From Gammaproteobacteria bacterium (lineage in GTDB: Bacteria; Pseudomonadota; Gammaproteobacteria; HK1): a stretch of DNA of 10,023 nt. This document shows positions 1 through 6,762 of this stretch, piece after piece; within the stretch, counting starts at the first letter, position 1, and each line of letters opens with the position of its first letter. The stretch is taken from NCBI GenBank assembly GCA_022822245.1, contig JAJECB010000096.1:1-10023 (forward strand). Reading direction: 5' to 3'. A program made the translations under genes and the position numbers. Under the pieces are notes generated by a model, which worked only from the letters and a program-made list of their open reading frames with translations, did not search any database and had not been told where the DNA came from.

Positions 1-2166
1 CACCGTCTCGCCGCCCCGGGCCGCGAACACCGTGGCGCCCCCCGCGCCGGGCTCGAACCAGACCCCGGACCCGGGGACGGGCTCGACCACCAGCTCCGCG
101 GCAAGACCCGTGCCGGAGGGCTCGAGCCGCATCCGGGGCCGTGGGTCCGCGTCGACCGCGCGCGCGGTCTCCACGCCCCCCGCGATGCCCCCGTGGACGC
201 GGACCTCCGAAGCGAGGGCGGAGACCGCGTCCAGCAGTCGCGTCCGGGCCGCGGCGGGCAGCTCCAGGCCCCCGTCGGGAATGATCGCCCGCAGCCGCCG
301 GTGGCCGGGCGTGAACCGGATCACCTCGCACCGACGGCCGTCCACGAACCGTACGTGGTAGCCCTCCGAGTCCCCGTCGTCGGGAACGAGGCGTGCGCGC
401 AGGCTACCCGCGTGATCGTCGACCACGAGCTCGGGCTCGCCGCGCACCACCTCCACCGGAGCGCCGTCCTCGCCGAAGACGTACGGATGACCGGCGAGCT
501 CGAACAGACCCGCCTCGTCCAGGTAGTACTGCGAACGGTTGCCCCACTCACTTCCTTTCCGGATCTTCGCGGCCGCGGCGCGGTCCTGGTCCAGCAGGAA
601 ACCCATCGTCGCGGCAGAAGTCGCGAGCCGCTTCATCGAGACCGGCTTGCCGGCCGACCAGGTGCCGTTCCTGTACTCCTGCTGTTCGCGCGGCTTGGCC
701 GAGAACTCGCCGAAGTCCTCCTGAAGGGTCCATGCCAGGCGGCGCCGGCGGGTGGACGGGCCGCGCTTCCTCGCCGCCGCCGGCTTGCTCCGGGTCTCGA
801 ACGCGAGCGCCTCGAGCGCCTTCAGGGGATACTCCCACTCCGCCATCGGCGCGAGCAGGTTGGTCAGCGACCGCGTACCGAGACGCGCATGCAATGCGGC
901 CGCGTCGTTGCGGTACGCCGCCGCGGGCCGGGGGCGGCCCTCCGCCATCTTGAGCTCGGGCTGGCCGAGGATCGACAGGCACTCCGCCAGGGCCCAGTCG
1001 AAGCCGGCAGCCCGCACGTGTGCCGTGTAGTCGGCCAGCGCGCGGCACACGGCCGCATCGGTGTACTGCCTGAACTGCCCCAGCCAACAACACTCGAGCC
1101 CCTGCAGCATCGTTCCGAAGACCGGGACCGGGTACATCATTGGCGCGAGGCGTGCGCCCTTGCACGCGTCTGCGGCGCGGGCGACGAAGTGCATGATGAT
1201 CGGCTCCACGCCCTGCTTCCCGGCGGTGCGCACGAGCGGCGCCAGCAGCGCCCGGCTCGACGGGGAGTCGTCGCGCACCAGGGACAGGAGCGAAAGGGCG
1301 AAGGCCGGGGAGGCAGGAAAGACGTTGCGCTTGCGGGTTCCCGACCGCTCCTCGGCGACGGCCGATTCGATGAGCCGGCGCGCCTCGCGGTCGTCGCCTC
1401 GCAACATGGCGACGAGGGCCGCGGCCCCGGCGCGGCCGGTCCTCGCGCGCTTGTCCTCCCGGAGCGCGGGCGGAAGGGTGTCGAAGACCGCGTCCACCTC
1501 GTCGAGACGGCCCTGAAGGATGCGGATGAAGGCGATGTTCGCGGCGAACGCCGGCGGATCCGACCCGAGCGCGCGGCAGGCCTCGATGATGGGCTCGGGG
1601 GAAGCGGCGGTGTGGAGGACGCGCGTCAGGCAACCGGCGAGGGCGCGGTCCCGCCAGGCCTCCGGCAGGGTGCGGAGCAGGCCGGCGGCGCCGGGCTCGG
1701 CCAGGAACGCCCAGTTCATCGGCTCGAGCGTGCCGCCGTGGATCCGGTCGAAGCGGCCGGCGACGGTGTGGCAGCGCAGCTCCATCGCGACCCGGGCTTC
1801 GTCCCGGTAGTACGCGAACCCGGGCTGCACGTGGCGGTGGCCGGCCACAATCGGGTCGAGCATCCCGCCTCGGTGCGCTTCCATCGTCAGCCACGGCGCC
1901 CAGCGCGGCGACGCCCTCAGACCGCCACCCTGCCGGGGGGCGTGCGCGAGCCCCGCATCGACGAGCTCCCGGTTGGCGTCCTTGATCCGCGCGTTCGTCA
2001 GTTGTCGCCCGTGGGCTCGGATGCCTGCATGGCGCAGTATCGCCACGACCTGCGACACCGTGCACACGTGCGGGTCCACCACCCCGTAGACGAGCGCCGC
2101 CGCCTGAGCGTCGGGCGACAGGGCGTGGAAGAGGCGGGCGAGGGGGTCCGGCTCAGACGTGGCCAC
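1..2166 (-). CDS. SNF2-type DEAD/DEAH helicase-like protein, N-terminal 722 residues (partial, C-terminus outside window)
   Basis: An uninterrupted minus-strand frame runs from a GTG at 2166 to the left edge; an in-frame TGA at 2184-2182 lies just upstream. AGAGG ends 7 nt before the GTG. From memory of the family, the layout matches the long non-catalytic N-terminal region of roughly 1,400-residue bacterial SNF2 proteins. It has a helical, winged-helix-like start, a long alpha-helical middle, then a region near residues 505-580 with WSAGKPVSMKRLA and the GHPYVF motif (about residue 558). After that come VHGGIAGGVETARAV (about 655) and the glycine-rich FEPGAGGATVFA near the end. In relatives these precede the ATPase core, which would lie beyond base 1. 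The role is probably nucleic-acid remodelling or defence, but no helicase motif is visible here. The gene follows the DUF5615 gene by only 10 bp, so the two are probably co-transcribed. A different large protein sharing this N-terminal domain is possible. Confidence 0.72.
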   Translation of the reverse strand, partial: MATSEPDPLARLFHALSPDAQAAALVYGVVDPHVCTVSQVVAILRHAGIRAHGRQLTNARIKDANRELVDAGLAHAPRQGGGLRASPRWAPWLTMEAHRGGMLDPIVAGHRHVQPGFAYYRDEARVAMELRCHTVAGRFDRIHGGTLEPMNWAFLAEPGAAGLLRTLPEAWRDRALAGCLTRVLHTAASPEPIIEACRALGSDPPAFAANIAFIRILQGRLDEVDAVFDTLPPALREDKRARTGRAGAAALVAMLRGDDREARRLIESAVAEERSGTRKRNVFPASPAFALSLLSLVRDDSPSSRALLAPLVRTAGKQGVEPIIMHFVARAADACKGARLAPMMYPVPVFGTMLQGLECCWLGQFRQYTDAAVCRALADYTAHVRAAGFDWALAECLSILGQPELKMAEGRPRPAAAYRNDAAALHARLGTRSLTNLLAPMAEWEYPLKALEALAFETRSKPAAARKRGPSTRRRRLAWTLQEDFGEFSAKPREQQEYRNGTWSAGKPVSMKRLATSAATMGFLLDQDRAAAAKIRKGSEWGNRSQYYLDEAGLFELAGHPYVFGEDGAPVEVVRGEPELVVDDHAGSLRARLVPDDGDSEGYHVRFVDGRRCEVIRFTPGHRRLRAIIPDGGLELPAAARTRLLDAVSALASEVRVHGGIAGGVETARAVDADPRPRMRLEPSGTGLAAELVVEPVPGSGVWFEPGAGGATVFAARGGETV

Positions 2167-2176
2167 GGAAGTGCCT

Positions 2177-2497
2177 CTATCTCACCGCGATGCGCCGGTC
2201 ACGAGCCACCCCTGTGCCCTCCGGAATCGGAAGGCGGGCGAAGGCGCCCGGACGGACCGATGCAGCCGGGAGAAAGACGATGATGCCGTGATAGCGGTCC
2301 GGAGGATGCGCCCGTACGTCTGCTATACCTGTGTCCAAGGTGAGAACAGCGCGCTTCTCGCGCCGCATGTGTTCGAGAAGAACCTCGTCCGGAGAGCCGG
2401 TCAGTCCTTCATCCGAAACCAACTCCGCATCGTGGCCCATCGCGCGAAGGTCATCACGAATCTCGGCAGAGAGATTCTCAGCGGTTTTGAATTTCAT
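2177..2497 (-). CDS. DUF5615 family PIN-like toxin, first conserved Asp replaced by Ala
   Basis: This 106-residue protein starts MKFKTAENLSAEIRDDL and contains AVLTLDTGIADVRAHPP and HGIIVF, the typical blocks of DUF5615 (PIN-like, VapC45-type) proteins, which are thought to be RNases. It overlaps the DUF433 gene by 4 bp (ATGA), the usual arrangement for this toxin-antitoxin pair. Two things are odd. The family normally reads DEN near residue 6, but here it is AEN (A6, codon GCT), so the first metal-binding aspartate is missing. The C-terminus after GIIVF is also shorter than I expect for the family (about 115-120 residues). The protein may therefore be catalytically weak or dead. The distal acidic residues in LDTGIAD remain. 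Family assignment is confident; loss of activity is inference. Confidence 0.85.
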   Translation of the reverse strand: MKFKTAENLSAEIRDDLRAMGHDAELVSDEGLTGSPDEVLLEHMRREKRAVLTLDTGIADVRAHPPDRYHGIIVFLPAASVRPGAFARLPIPEGTGVARDRRIAVR

Positions 2498-2730
2498 GTG
2501 GCATGAAGGGGCAGCAGACTCTCCTCATGGGCAAGCTCCGCCGCATAGGCCAGAGCGGCGTCGATATGGACCGGTAGCAGAGTCGGGTAGCTGCGGAGAA
2601 TTTCGTCGCGACCGGCGCCTTCGGTCAAGTTGTCGAGAATCACCGTGACGGGAACACGGGTGCCTTCCGCGCACAGCGCGCCGTGACAAATCGCGGGGTT
2701 GCAGACCAGATGTTCGCGCCATTCAATCAT
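2494..2730 (-). CDS. DUF433 family protein, likely antitoxin
   Basis: This 78-residue protein has the near-canonical DUF433 pattern: MIEWREHLVCNPAICHGALC, then GTRVPVTVILDNL, then EILRSYPTL and ALAYAAELA. The family is a small helix-turn-helix domain that, when encoded with DUF5615, acts as the antitoxin and probable autorepressor. The start ATG at 2730 gives a full-length family member. AGGA lies about 10 nt upstream, so the ribosome site is weak. It is the first gene of a minus-strand unit DUF433, DUF5615, helicase-like protein. Nothing appears truncated. Confidence 0.88.
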   Translation of the reverse strand: MIEWREHLVCNPAICHGALCAEGTRVPVTVILDNLTEGAGRDEILRSYPTLLPVHIDAALAYAAELAHEESLLPLHAT

Positions 2731-2780
2731 GGGGCCATCCTGGGTTGTCGTCGGAGCGAGACATGCCGTTGCTCGAGGAC

Positions 2781-2786
2781 ACTATA
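2781..2786 (-). promoter_or_regulatory. Candidate -10 element for the DUF433 operon
   Basis: TATAGT reads on the minus strand about 50 bp before the DUF433 start codon, inside the 196-bp spacer between divergent genes. No good -35 hexamer lies 16-18 bp upstream of it, so this is only a weak candidate. It may depend on an activator or be wrong. Confidence 0.3.
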
Positions 2787-2823
2787 CGCGAGGGTTCGCA
2801 GGCGCTCCTGCGTCCCGCGCCTA

Positions 2824-2843
2824 CGCCTTGACGGTTCAAGGCG
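2824..2843. repeat. Perfect 8-bp inverted repeat with 4-nt loop in the divergent spacer
   Basis: CGCCTTGA, a CGGT loop and TCAAGGCG form a perfect stem. It lies between the two divergent transcription units and has no following T-run on either strand, so it is not a convincing intrinsic terminator. It could be a repressor site for the DUF433 unit or for the plus-strand unit, but this is a guess from position. Confidence 0.4.
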
Positions 2844-2892
2844 AACGAGCCCGTCCGGGTCCTCGCCTCCGTCGTCGCGGGCATGGGTTCGC

Positions 2893-2919
2893 TTGCCTTC
2901 CCATCGGCTTTGCTATCAT
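2893..2919 (+). promoter_or_regulatory. Extended -10 promoter placing the transcript start at the GTG of the next gene
   Basis: TGCTATCAT at 2911-2919 is an extended -10 element (TG, one base, TATCAT). TTGCCT at 2893-2898 is a partial -35, with a short 15-bp spacer. A start point 6-7 bases after the -10 falls at about 2926-2927, exactly at the GTG start codon at 2927. No Shine-Dalgarno site precedes that GTG, so a leaderless message is likely. Confidence 0.45.
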
Positions 2920-2926
2920 TCCCGGC

Positions 2927-3193
2927 GTGAGGACGAACTTCCTTGAACGTCGTGCGAAGCTGGAAGCGTCGGGTCGCTCGTTCGATCTGCGATTCTGGCA
3001 AGCACAGTCGCCGAAGGCGTGCTTCGACGCCGCCTGGGAGCTGATCGTTCACTGCGCCAGAGTCAAGGGTCTCGATGTTCGTCAACTCCGACTTCAGCGA
3101 TCTGTTGAGACTTTTCAACGAAGTACGGGTCAAGTACCTGGTCATCGGCGGGTATGCCGTGATCCAGTACACAGAACCGCGCTTCACCGCTGA
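2927..3193 (+). CDS. Small conserved protein of unknown function, partner of the downstream nucleotidyltransferase
   Basis: With a GTG start at 2927 the product is 88 residues. It begins VRTNFLERRAKLEASGRSFD and contains FWQAQSPKACFDAAWELIV and LRLQRSVETFQR. I recognise this as a small hypothetical family often found just before MNT-like nucleotidyltransferase genes, where the pair may act as a toxin-antitoxin or modification module; its biochemical role is not known to me. The frame stays open far upstream, but residues before 2927 look like chance translation. The last 23 residues or so, after ETFQR, also look like antiphase read-through, because the gene overlaps the next one by 119 bp. 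No Shine-Dalgarno site is visible; see the leaderless promoter entry. Confidence 0.65.
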   Translation: MRTNFLERRAKLEASGRSFDLRFWQAQSPKACFDAAWELIVHCARVKGLDVRQLRLQRSVETFQRSTGQVPGHRRVCRDPVHRTALHR

Positions 3194-3541
3194 CCTCGAC
3201 CTCTGGGTAGGCACGGACCCTCCCAACGCCGGCGCGGTTTATGGGGCGCTTATAGGGCGCTCCGCGAGTTTGGCGCGCCGCTGTCGGGATTGACGGTGGA
3301 CGACTTCGCGGAGGACGGCCATTTCTACCAGATGGGCGTTCCACCGGTGCGGGTTGACGTGCTGATGGGTATACCGGGCGTCGAATTTGAAGCGGCCTGG
3401 GAACGACGGGTGGAGGTCAACTTCGATGGTCTGCCCGTACCGTTTATCTCACGCGAAGACTTGATCGCGGCAAAGCAGGCGTCCGGTCGGCCGCAGGACG
3501 TGATGGACGTTCAATCCTTGCTGCGGACCGATGACGAGTAG
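3075..3541 (+). pseudogene. MNT-type (DUF6036-like) nucleotidyltransferase, frameshifted by an 11-bp duplication
   Basis: The first part (3075-3293) starts MFVNSDFSDLLRLFNEV and carries the nucleotidyltransferase signature VIGGYAV, then DLDLWVG. The frame then fails and stops with TGA at 3291-3293. A second frame continues the same domain with LREFGAPLSGLTVDDFAED, QMGVPPVRVDVLMG (third catalytic aspartate) and ISREDLIAAKQASGRPQDVMDV. Removing one copy of the 11-bp repeat at 3240-3261 joins both halves into an ordinary protein of about 151 residues. AAGGG lies 5 nt before the ATG. A TTG at 3290-3292 overlaps the stop and could restart translation to give a split protein. Without that, the enzyme is broken because the GG/DxD half and the third Asp are separated. 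Confidence 0.85.
3240..3261 (+). repeat. Tandem 11-bp duplication causing a frameshift
   Basis: TATGGGGCGCT (3240-3250) is followed directly by TATAGGGCGCT (3251-3261), 10 of 11 bases identical. Eleven extra bases shift the reading frame of the nucleotidyltransferase. The family-like reading GAVYGALREFGAPL is recovered exactly when one copy is removed. Confidence 0.88.
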
Positions 3542-3584
3542 GCACCGGCCGGCAGGCGGCTGAACCGGGAGCGAGAACCGGCAC

Positions 3585-4544
3585 ATGAGAATCGGCTTCA
3601 TCGGACTCGGCAACGTCGGCGGCAAGCTCGCCGGTTCGCTGCTGCGCAACGGATTCGACCTGACGGTGCGAGACCTTGACCGCGACGTCGCGCGGCCGTT
3701 CCTGGACGCGGGCGCGAACTGGGGGGAGAGCCCGGCGCGGATGATGGAGGCCGCGGACGTGGTCATCACCTGCCTGCCCACCCCCGCCGCGTCAGCCGCC
3801 GTGCTGGAGGCCGGGGACGGCCTGCTTTCGGCGATGGGCGAGGGAAGGATCTGGATGGAGATGTCGACCACCGACGAGGCCGAAGTCCGCCGGCTCGGCG
3901 AAAAGGTGAGCGCGCTTGGCGGCGCGCCGGTCGACTGCCCGGTCTCCGGCGGCTGCCATCGCGCGGACACCGGCAACATCTCGATCTTCGCCGGCTGCGA
4001 GCGATCGACGTTCGAGCGCATCCTCCCGCTGCTCACCGCCATGGGCCGCCGCATCCTGCACACCGGACCCCTCGGGTCGGCCTCGATTCTCAAGGTGGTC
4101 ACCAACTACCTCGCCACCGCCAACCTGGTGTCCTGCTGCGAGGCGATGGTGACCGCGAAGGCGGCGGGGATGGATCTCAACACGACCTGGGAGGCGATGC
4201 GGATCTCTTCCGGGAACTCGTTCGTTCACGAGACGGAGAGCCAGGTGATCCTCAACGGTTCGCGCGACATCTCGTTCACGATGGATCTCGTGAGCAAGGA
4301 CATCGGGCTGTTCCAGGCGCTTGCCGATCGGTGCGGCGTCCCCGTCGAGCTGAGCCCGATCCTCGTCGAGATCTTCAGGGACGGCGAGGCGCGATACGGC
4401 TCCCGGGAGTGGTCCCCCAACATCGTCCGCCGCCTCGAGGACGCCACCCGTCTCGCGATCCTCGCCCCCGGCTTTCCGGCGCGGATGATCGACGACGAGC
4501 CGGAGGCGCCCGGCCACGAGGTCATTCCGAAGGGGCGAAGCTGA
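3585..4544 (+). CDS. NAD(P)-dependent beta-hydroxyacid dehydrogenase, 3-hydroxyisobutyrate dehydrogenase-like
   Basis: This 319-residue enzyme has an N-terminal Rossmann motif GFIGLGNVGG (residues 4-13). The substrate-binding block VDCPVSGGCHRADTGNIS includes S121, and the catalytic lysine region LKVVTNYL includes K170 and N174. A helical C-terminal dimerisation domain follows. The family oxidises beta-hydroxyacids such as 3-hydroxyisobutyrate, tartronate semialdehyde relatives or 6-phosphogluconate-like compounds in the cytoplasm; the exact substrate cannot be read from sequence. The length is slightly above the usual 290-300 because of a C-terminal tail (after about residue 300). The ATG at 3585 starts directly at the Rossmann strand, and the ribosome site is weak (GGGAG well upstream). 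Downstream SDR and hydrolase genes suggest a shared catabolic setting. Confidence 0.85.
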   Translation: MRIGFIGLGNVGGKLAGSLLRNGFDLTVRDLDRDVARPFLDAGANWGESPARMMEAADVVITCLPTPAASAAVLEAGDGLLSAMGEGRIWMEMSTTDEAEVRRLGEKVSALGGAPVDCPVSGGCHRADTGNISIFAGCERSTFERILPLLTAMGRRILHTGPLGSASILKVVTNYLATANLVSCCEAMVTAKAAGMDLNTTWEAMRISSGNSFVHETESQVILNGSRDISFTMDLVSKDIGLFQALADRCGVPVELSPILVEIFRDGEARYGSREWSPNIVRRLEDATRLAILAPGFPARMIDDEPEAPGHEVIPKGRS

Positions 4545-4670
4545 ACGACCGTTGTCCCGCGAGCGGACGGATGCCGCGAACCGGAACTGCATCGACGCGA
4601 GGAAGTCCGTCGAGCCGACGGGGCGGATCGCCATCCACGCGAGCGGCGTCCCGTCACTTCCGGAAAGCGG

Positions 4671-4676
4671 TAGACT
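4671..4676 (+). promoter_or_regulatory. Candidate -10 element TAGACT before the SDR relic
   Basis: TAGACT lies 51 bp before the ATG of the truncated SDR copy. The same hexamer lies 54 bp before the intact SDR gene at 6709, with a similar Shine-Dalgarno layout in between. No clear -35 element is seen. The conserved spacing at two related starts is the main support. It could still serve transcription of the ATPase gene downstream. Confidence 0.4.
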
Positions 4677-4721
4677 CGGAAGCCGCAAGTGCTCTCACGG
4701 TAGCGAGGGAGGGGTCAAGGC

Positions 4722-4787
4722 ATGGACGAAGCGGGACACGCGGCGCTGAGGATGACGGGCCCCGATTGCACCGCGCCCAAGGACTAG
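4722..4787 (+). pseudogene. 5' relic of an SDR gene (21 codons)
   Basis: From the ATG, the first 27 bases match the start of the SDR gene at 6763 at 26 positions. After a 3-base insertion the similarity continues through GTGACGGGC (8 of 9). A strong GAGGGAGGGG site (4705-4714) precedes the ATG by 7 nt, like the GGAGGAGGG before the intact gene. Translation gives MDEAGHAALRMTGPDCTAPKD and then stops, compared with MDVAGHAALVTGGG in the intact protein. The Rossmann fold is absent, so this is best read as a leftover from a duplicated SDR gene. It could alternatively be a translated leader peptide for the ATPase gene 46 bp downstream. Confidence 0.6.
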
Positions 4788-4833
4788 CCGTACGCTCTCG
4801 CCTCGAACCGTTCGCGGTCGCGAGCCACGTCGG

Positions 4834-6591
4834 ATGCTCACCAGGCTCACCATCCGCAACTTCAAGCGTTTCGGCGAAGTCGAGATCGAGCTTGGAAGCC
4901 CCGTCGTCTTCGTCGGCCCGAACAACTCCGGCAAGACCTCCGCCCTTCAGGCGCTCGCGCTATGGGACATCGGGCTCAAGCGGTGGAACGAGCGGCGCTC
5001 CGGAAAGGTGACGCCCGCGAAGCGCCCGGGCGTTACCGTCAACCGCCGCGATCTCGTCGCCATTCCCGTGCCGAATGCCAACCTCCTGTGGCGTGGGCTT
5101 CATGTCCGGGACGTGAGCCGGGTGGAAGGCCGTCCGCGCATCGCGAATGTACGAATTGACGTCACGGTGGACGGCGTGACCGAAGATCGGAGTTGGTCCT
5201 GCGGGCTCGAATTCGACTATGCGAACGAGGAGTCGTTCTACTGTCGGCCGCTTCGGGTGTCCGAGGGGACGGGTTCGGAGCGAATGTCGATTCCGGACGA
5301 GGCGGGCGCTACCACCATCGCGTTCCTCCCGCCGATGTCGGGGCTTGCCGCGACGGAGACGCGCCTCGACCAGGGAGCGGTCAACGTGCGTATCGGGGAG
5401 GCCCGGACGGCGGAGGTCCTTCGCAACCTGTGCTTCAGGATTCACGAGGATCGGCCGGACCAATGGAAGGCGCTGGTCGAGCAGATCGACCGCCTTTTCG
5501 GTGCCGAGCTGGAGCCGCCCCGCTACGTGGAGGAGCGGGGTGAGATCACGATGGGTTACCGTGAACGCCGGGTGTCCCTGGACCTCTCGTCCGCGGGTCG
5601 CGGCCTCCAGCAGACCCTGCTCCTGCTTGCCTATCTCTACGCGAACCCCGGAGCGGTCCTCCTTCTCGACGAGCCGGACGCGCACCTCGAGATCCTCCGC
5701 CAGCGCCAGATCTACCTGTTGCTTTCCGATACTGCCCGGGAGAGCGGCGGCCAGGTCATCGCGGCGAGCCACTCCGAGGTGCTCCTCAACGAGGCGGCGG
5801 ACAAGGACCTCGTCGTCGCCTTCGTTGGAAGACCCCACCGCCTCGCCAAGGGGGACCGGGGGAGTCAGGTATTGAAGGCACTCCGCGAAATTGGATTCGA
5901 GCAGTACTACCAGGCAGAGCAGACGGGGTGGGTGCTCTACCTGGAAGGGTCTACGGATCTCTCGTTGCTGCGGGCGCTGGCGCGACGACTGGGTCACGAG
6001 GATGCAATCCGCGCGCTCGAGCGTCCCTTCGTTCACTACGTGGCCAATCAGCCGAGGGAGGTCCAACGCCACTTCCATGGCCTCAGGGAAGGCATCCCGG
6101 ATCTTCGCGGCGTGGCTCTGTTCGATCGCTTCGAAGCGGCGGCGCCGAACCTGCATTCCATTGATTGTCTGGTCTGGAAAAGGCGTGAGATCGAGAACTA
6201 CGTCTGTTCGCAGGCCACGCTCGAATCGTATGCGACAGCGACAGCGACAGCGGCAGCGGAGCCGGACGTTCCGGGGCCGCTCTTTGTCGGCCCCGAGGTC
6301 GAGAAGCGAATGACCGCGATGCGCGAGGCTATCGAGGACATCGCGGCGGCAATGGAGCGGCTTGGCCGAGGCGCGCCATGGGACCCCGACACCAAGGTGA
6401 GCGACGATTTTCTCACTCCGCTCTTCCGCGCCTATTTCGGGAGGCTCGGTCTGCCGGAAGATCTCATGACCAAGCGGAGCTTCTACGAGCTTGCCGAGCA
6501 CGTGCCTCTTGACGAACTGGACCCGGAGGTTCACGAGAAGCTCGATGCGATTGCGGCAGTTGCCGCGAGCGCGAGGCCCGCCGAGACCTGA
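4834..6591 (+). CDS. OLD-like AAA ATPase with C-terminal Toprim-like region
   Basis: This 585-residue protein has an SMC/OLD-type ATPase split by a long insert. Walker A is GPNNSGKT (28-35), the signature-like region is LSSAGRG (251-257), Walker B is LLLDEPDAH (from 276), and the switch histidine is H313 in AASHSE. The C-terminal part has VLYLEGSTDLSLL with E371, LFDRFE (D431) and KRREIENYV (E452, E454), matching the acidic motifs of Toprim-like nuclease regions in OLD-family and related proteins. The second acidic motif is LFDRFE rather than the common DxD. Many such proteins are phage defence or DNA repair nucleases; the role here is inferred. It is a single gene with no partner nuclease or helicase beside it. 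No good Shine-Dalgarno site precedes the ATG at 4834, but the start sits directly before the first strand (LTRLTIRNFKRF), so it is well placed. Confidence 0.82.
   Translation: MLTRLTIRNFKRFGEVEIELGSPVVFVGPNNSGKTSALQALALWDIGLKRWNERRSGKVTPAKRPGVTVNRRDLVAIPVPNANLLWRGLHVRDVSRVEGRPRIANVRIDVTVDGVTEDRSWSCGLEFDYANEESFYCRPLRVSEGTGSERMSIPDEAGATTIAFLPPMSGLAATETRLDQGAVNVRIGEARTAEVLRNLCFRIHEDRPDQWKALVEQIDRLFGAELEPPRYVEERGEITMGYRERRVSLDLSSAGRGLQQTLLLLAYLYANPGAVLLLDEPDAHLEILRQRQIYLLLSDTARESGGQVIAASHSEVLLNEAADKDLVVAFVGRPHRLAKGDRGSQVLKALREIGFEQYYQAEQTGWVLYLEGSTDLSLLRALARRLGHEDAIRALERPFVHYVANQPREVQRHFHGLREGIPDLRGVALFDRFEAAAPNLHSIDCLVWKRREIENYVCSQATLESYATATATAAAEPDVPGPLFVGPEVEKRMTAMREAIEDIAAAMERLGRGAPWDPDTKVSDDFLTPLFRAYFGRLGLPEDLMTKRSFYELAEHVPLDELDPEVHEKLDAIAAVAASARPAET
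6232..6255 (+). repeat. Hexanucleotide tandem repeat inside the ATPase gene
   Basis: GCGACA occurs three times in a row, followed by GCGGCA. It encodes an Ala-Thr run (ATATATA) just after the Toprim-like REIENYV region. Because the unit is six bases, changes in copy number keep the frame and would only change linker length. Confidence 0.75.
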
Positions 6592-6708
6592 GCCCGCCGG
6601 ACCCGCCGTCACGCGTTCGCGGTTCGGGCCAGCGCATGTTTTGCGGTCGTGGTCCGGGATTCCGAGTCCCGACGTGCCCCCGCCCCGGCCGCCGGACCCG
6701 AGACGGAG

Positions 6709-6714
6709 TAGACT
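6709..6714 (+). promoter_or_regulatory. Candidate -10 element TAGACT for the SDR gene
   Basis: TAGACT lies 54 bp before the SDR start codon, within the 171-bp gap after the ATPase gene. The -35 region is very GC-rich and does not match a consensus. Support comes mainly from the same hexamer at a similar distance before the SDR relic. Confidence 0.4.
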
Positions 6715-6762
6715 GCGCGCGGCCGACATGGGCGTCATCGTGAGAGCGGAGGAGGGTACGGA

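Noticed and set aside
548..2065. A 505-codon minus-strand frame inside the helicase-like gene
   Set aside because: It is a different phase from the frame that carries the motifs and continues to the window edge; its product is Pro/Arg-rich shadow sequence.
193..2283. A 696-codon open frame on the plus strand
   Set aside because: It lies opposite the helicase-like gene. The minus-strand frame gives recognisable protein motifs, while the plus-strand product is Arg/Gly/Ala-rich without family features, typical of antisense frames in GC-rich DNA.
2699..2926. Upstream extension of the small partner protein to an ATG at 2699
   Set aside because: The extension crosses the divergent spacer and overlaps the DUF433 start; the recognisable family sequence begins at the GTG at 2927.
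3792..4688. A 298-codon minus-strand frame beginning in the spacer at 4688
   Set aside because: Most of it mirrors the dehydrogenase gene. The first part, in the spacer, contains a phrase like LAWMAIRPVGSTDFLAS that looks protein-like, but I cannot tie it to a family.
6232..6255. The hexanucleotide repeat as a phase-variation switch
   Set aside because: The unit length of six keeps the frame, so copy-number change cannot turn the gene off; at most it alters a linker.
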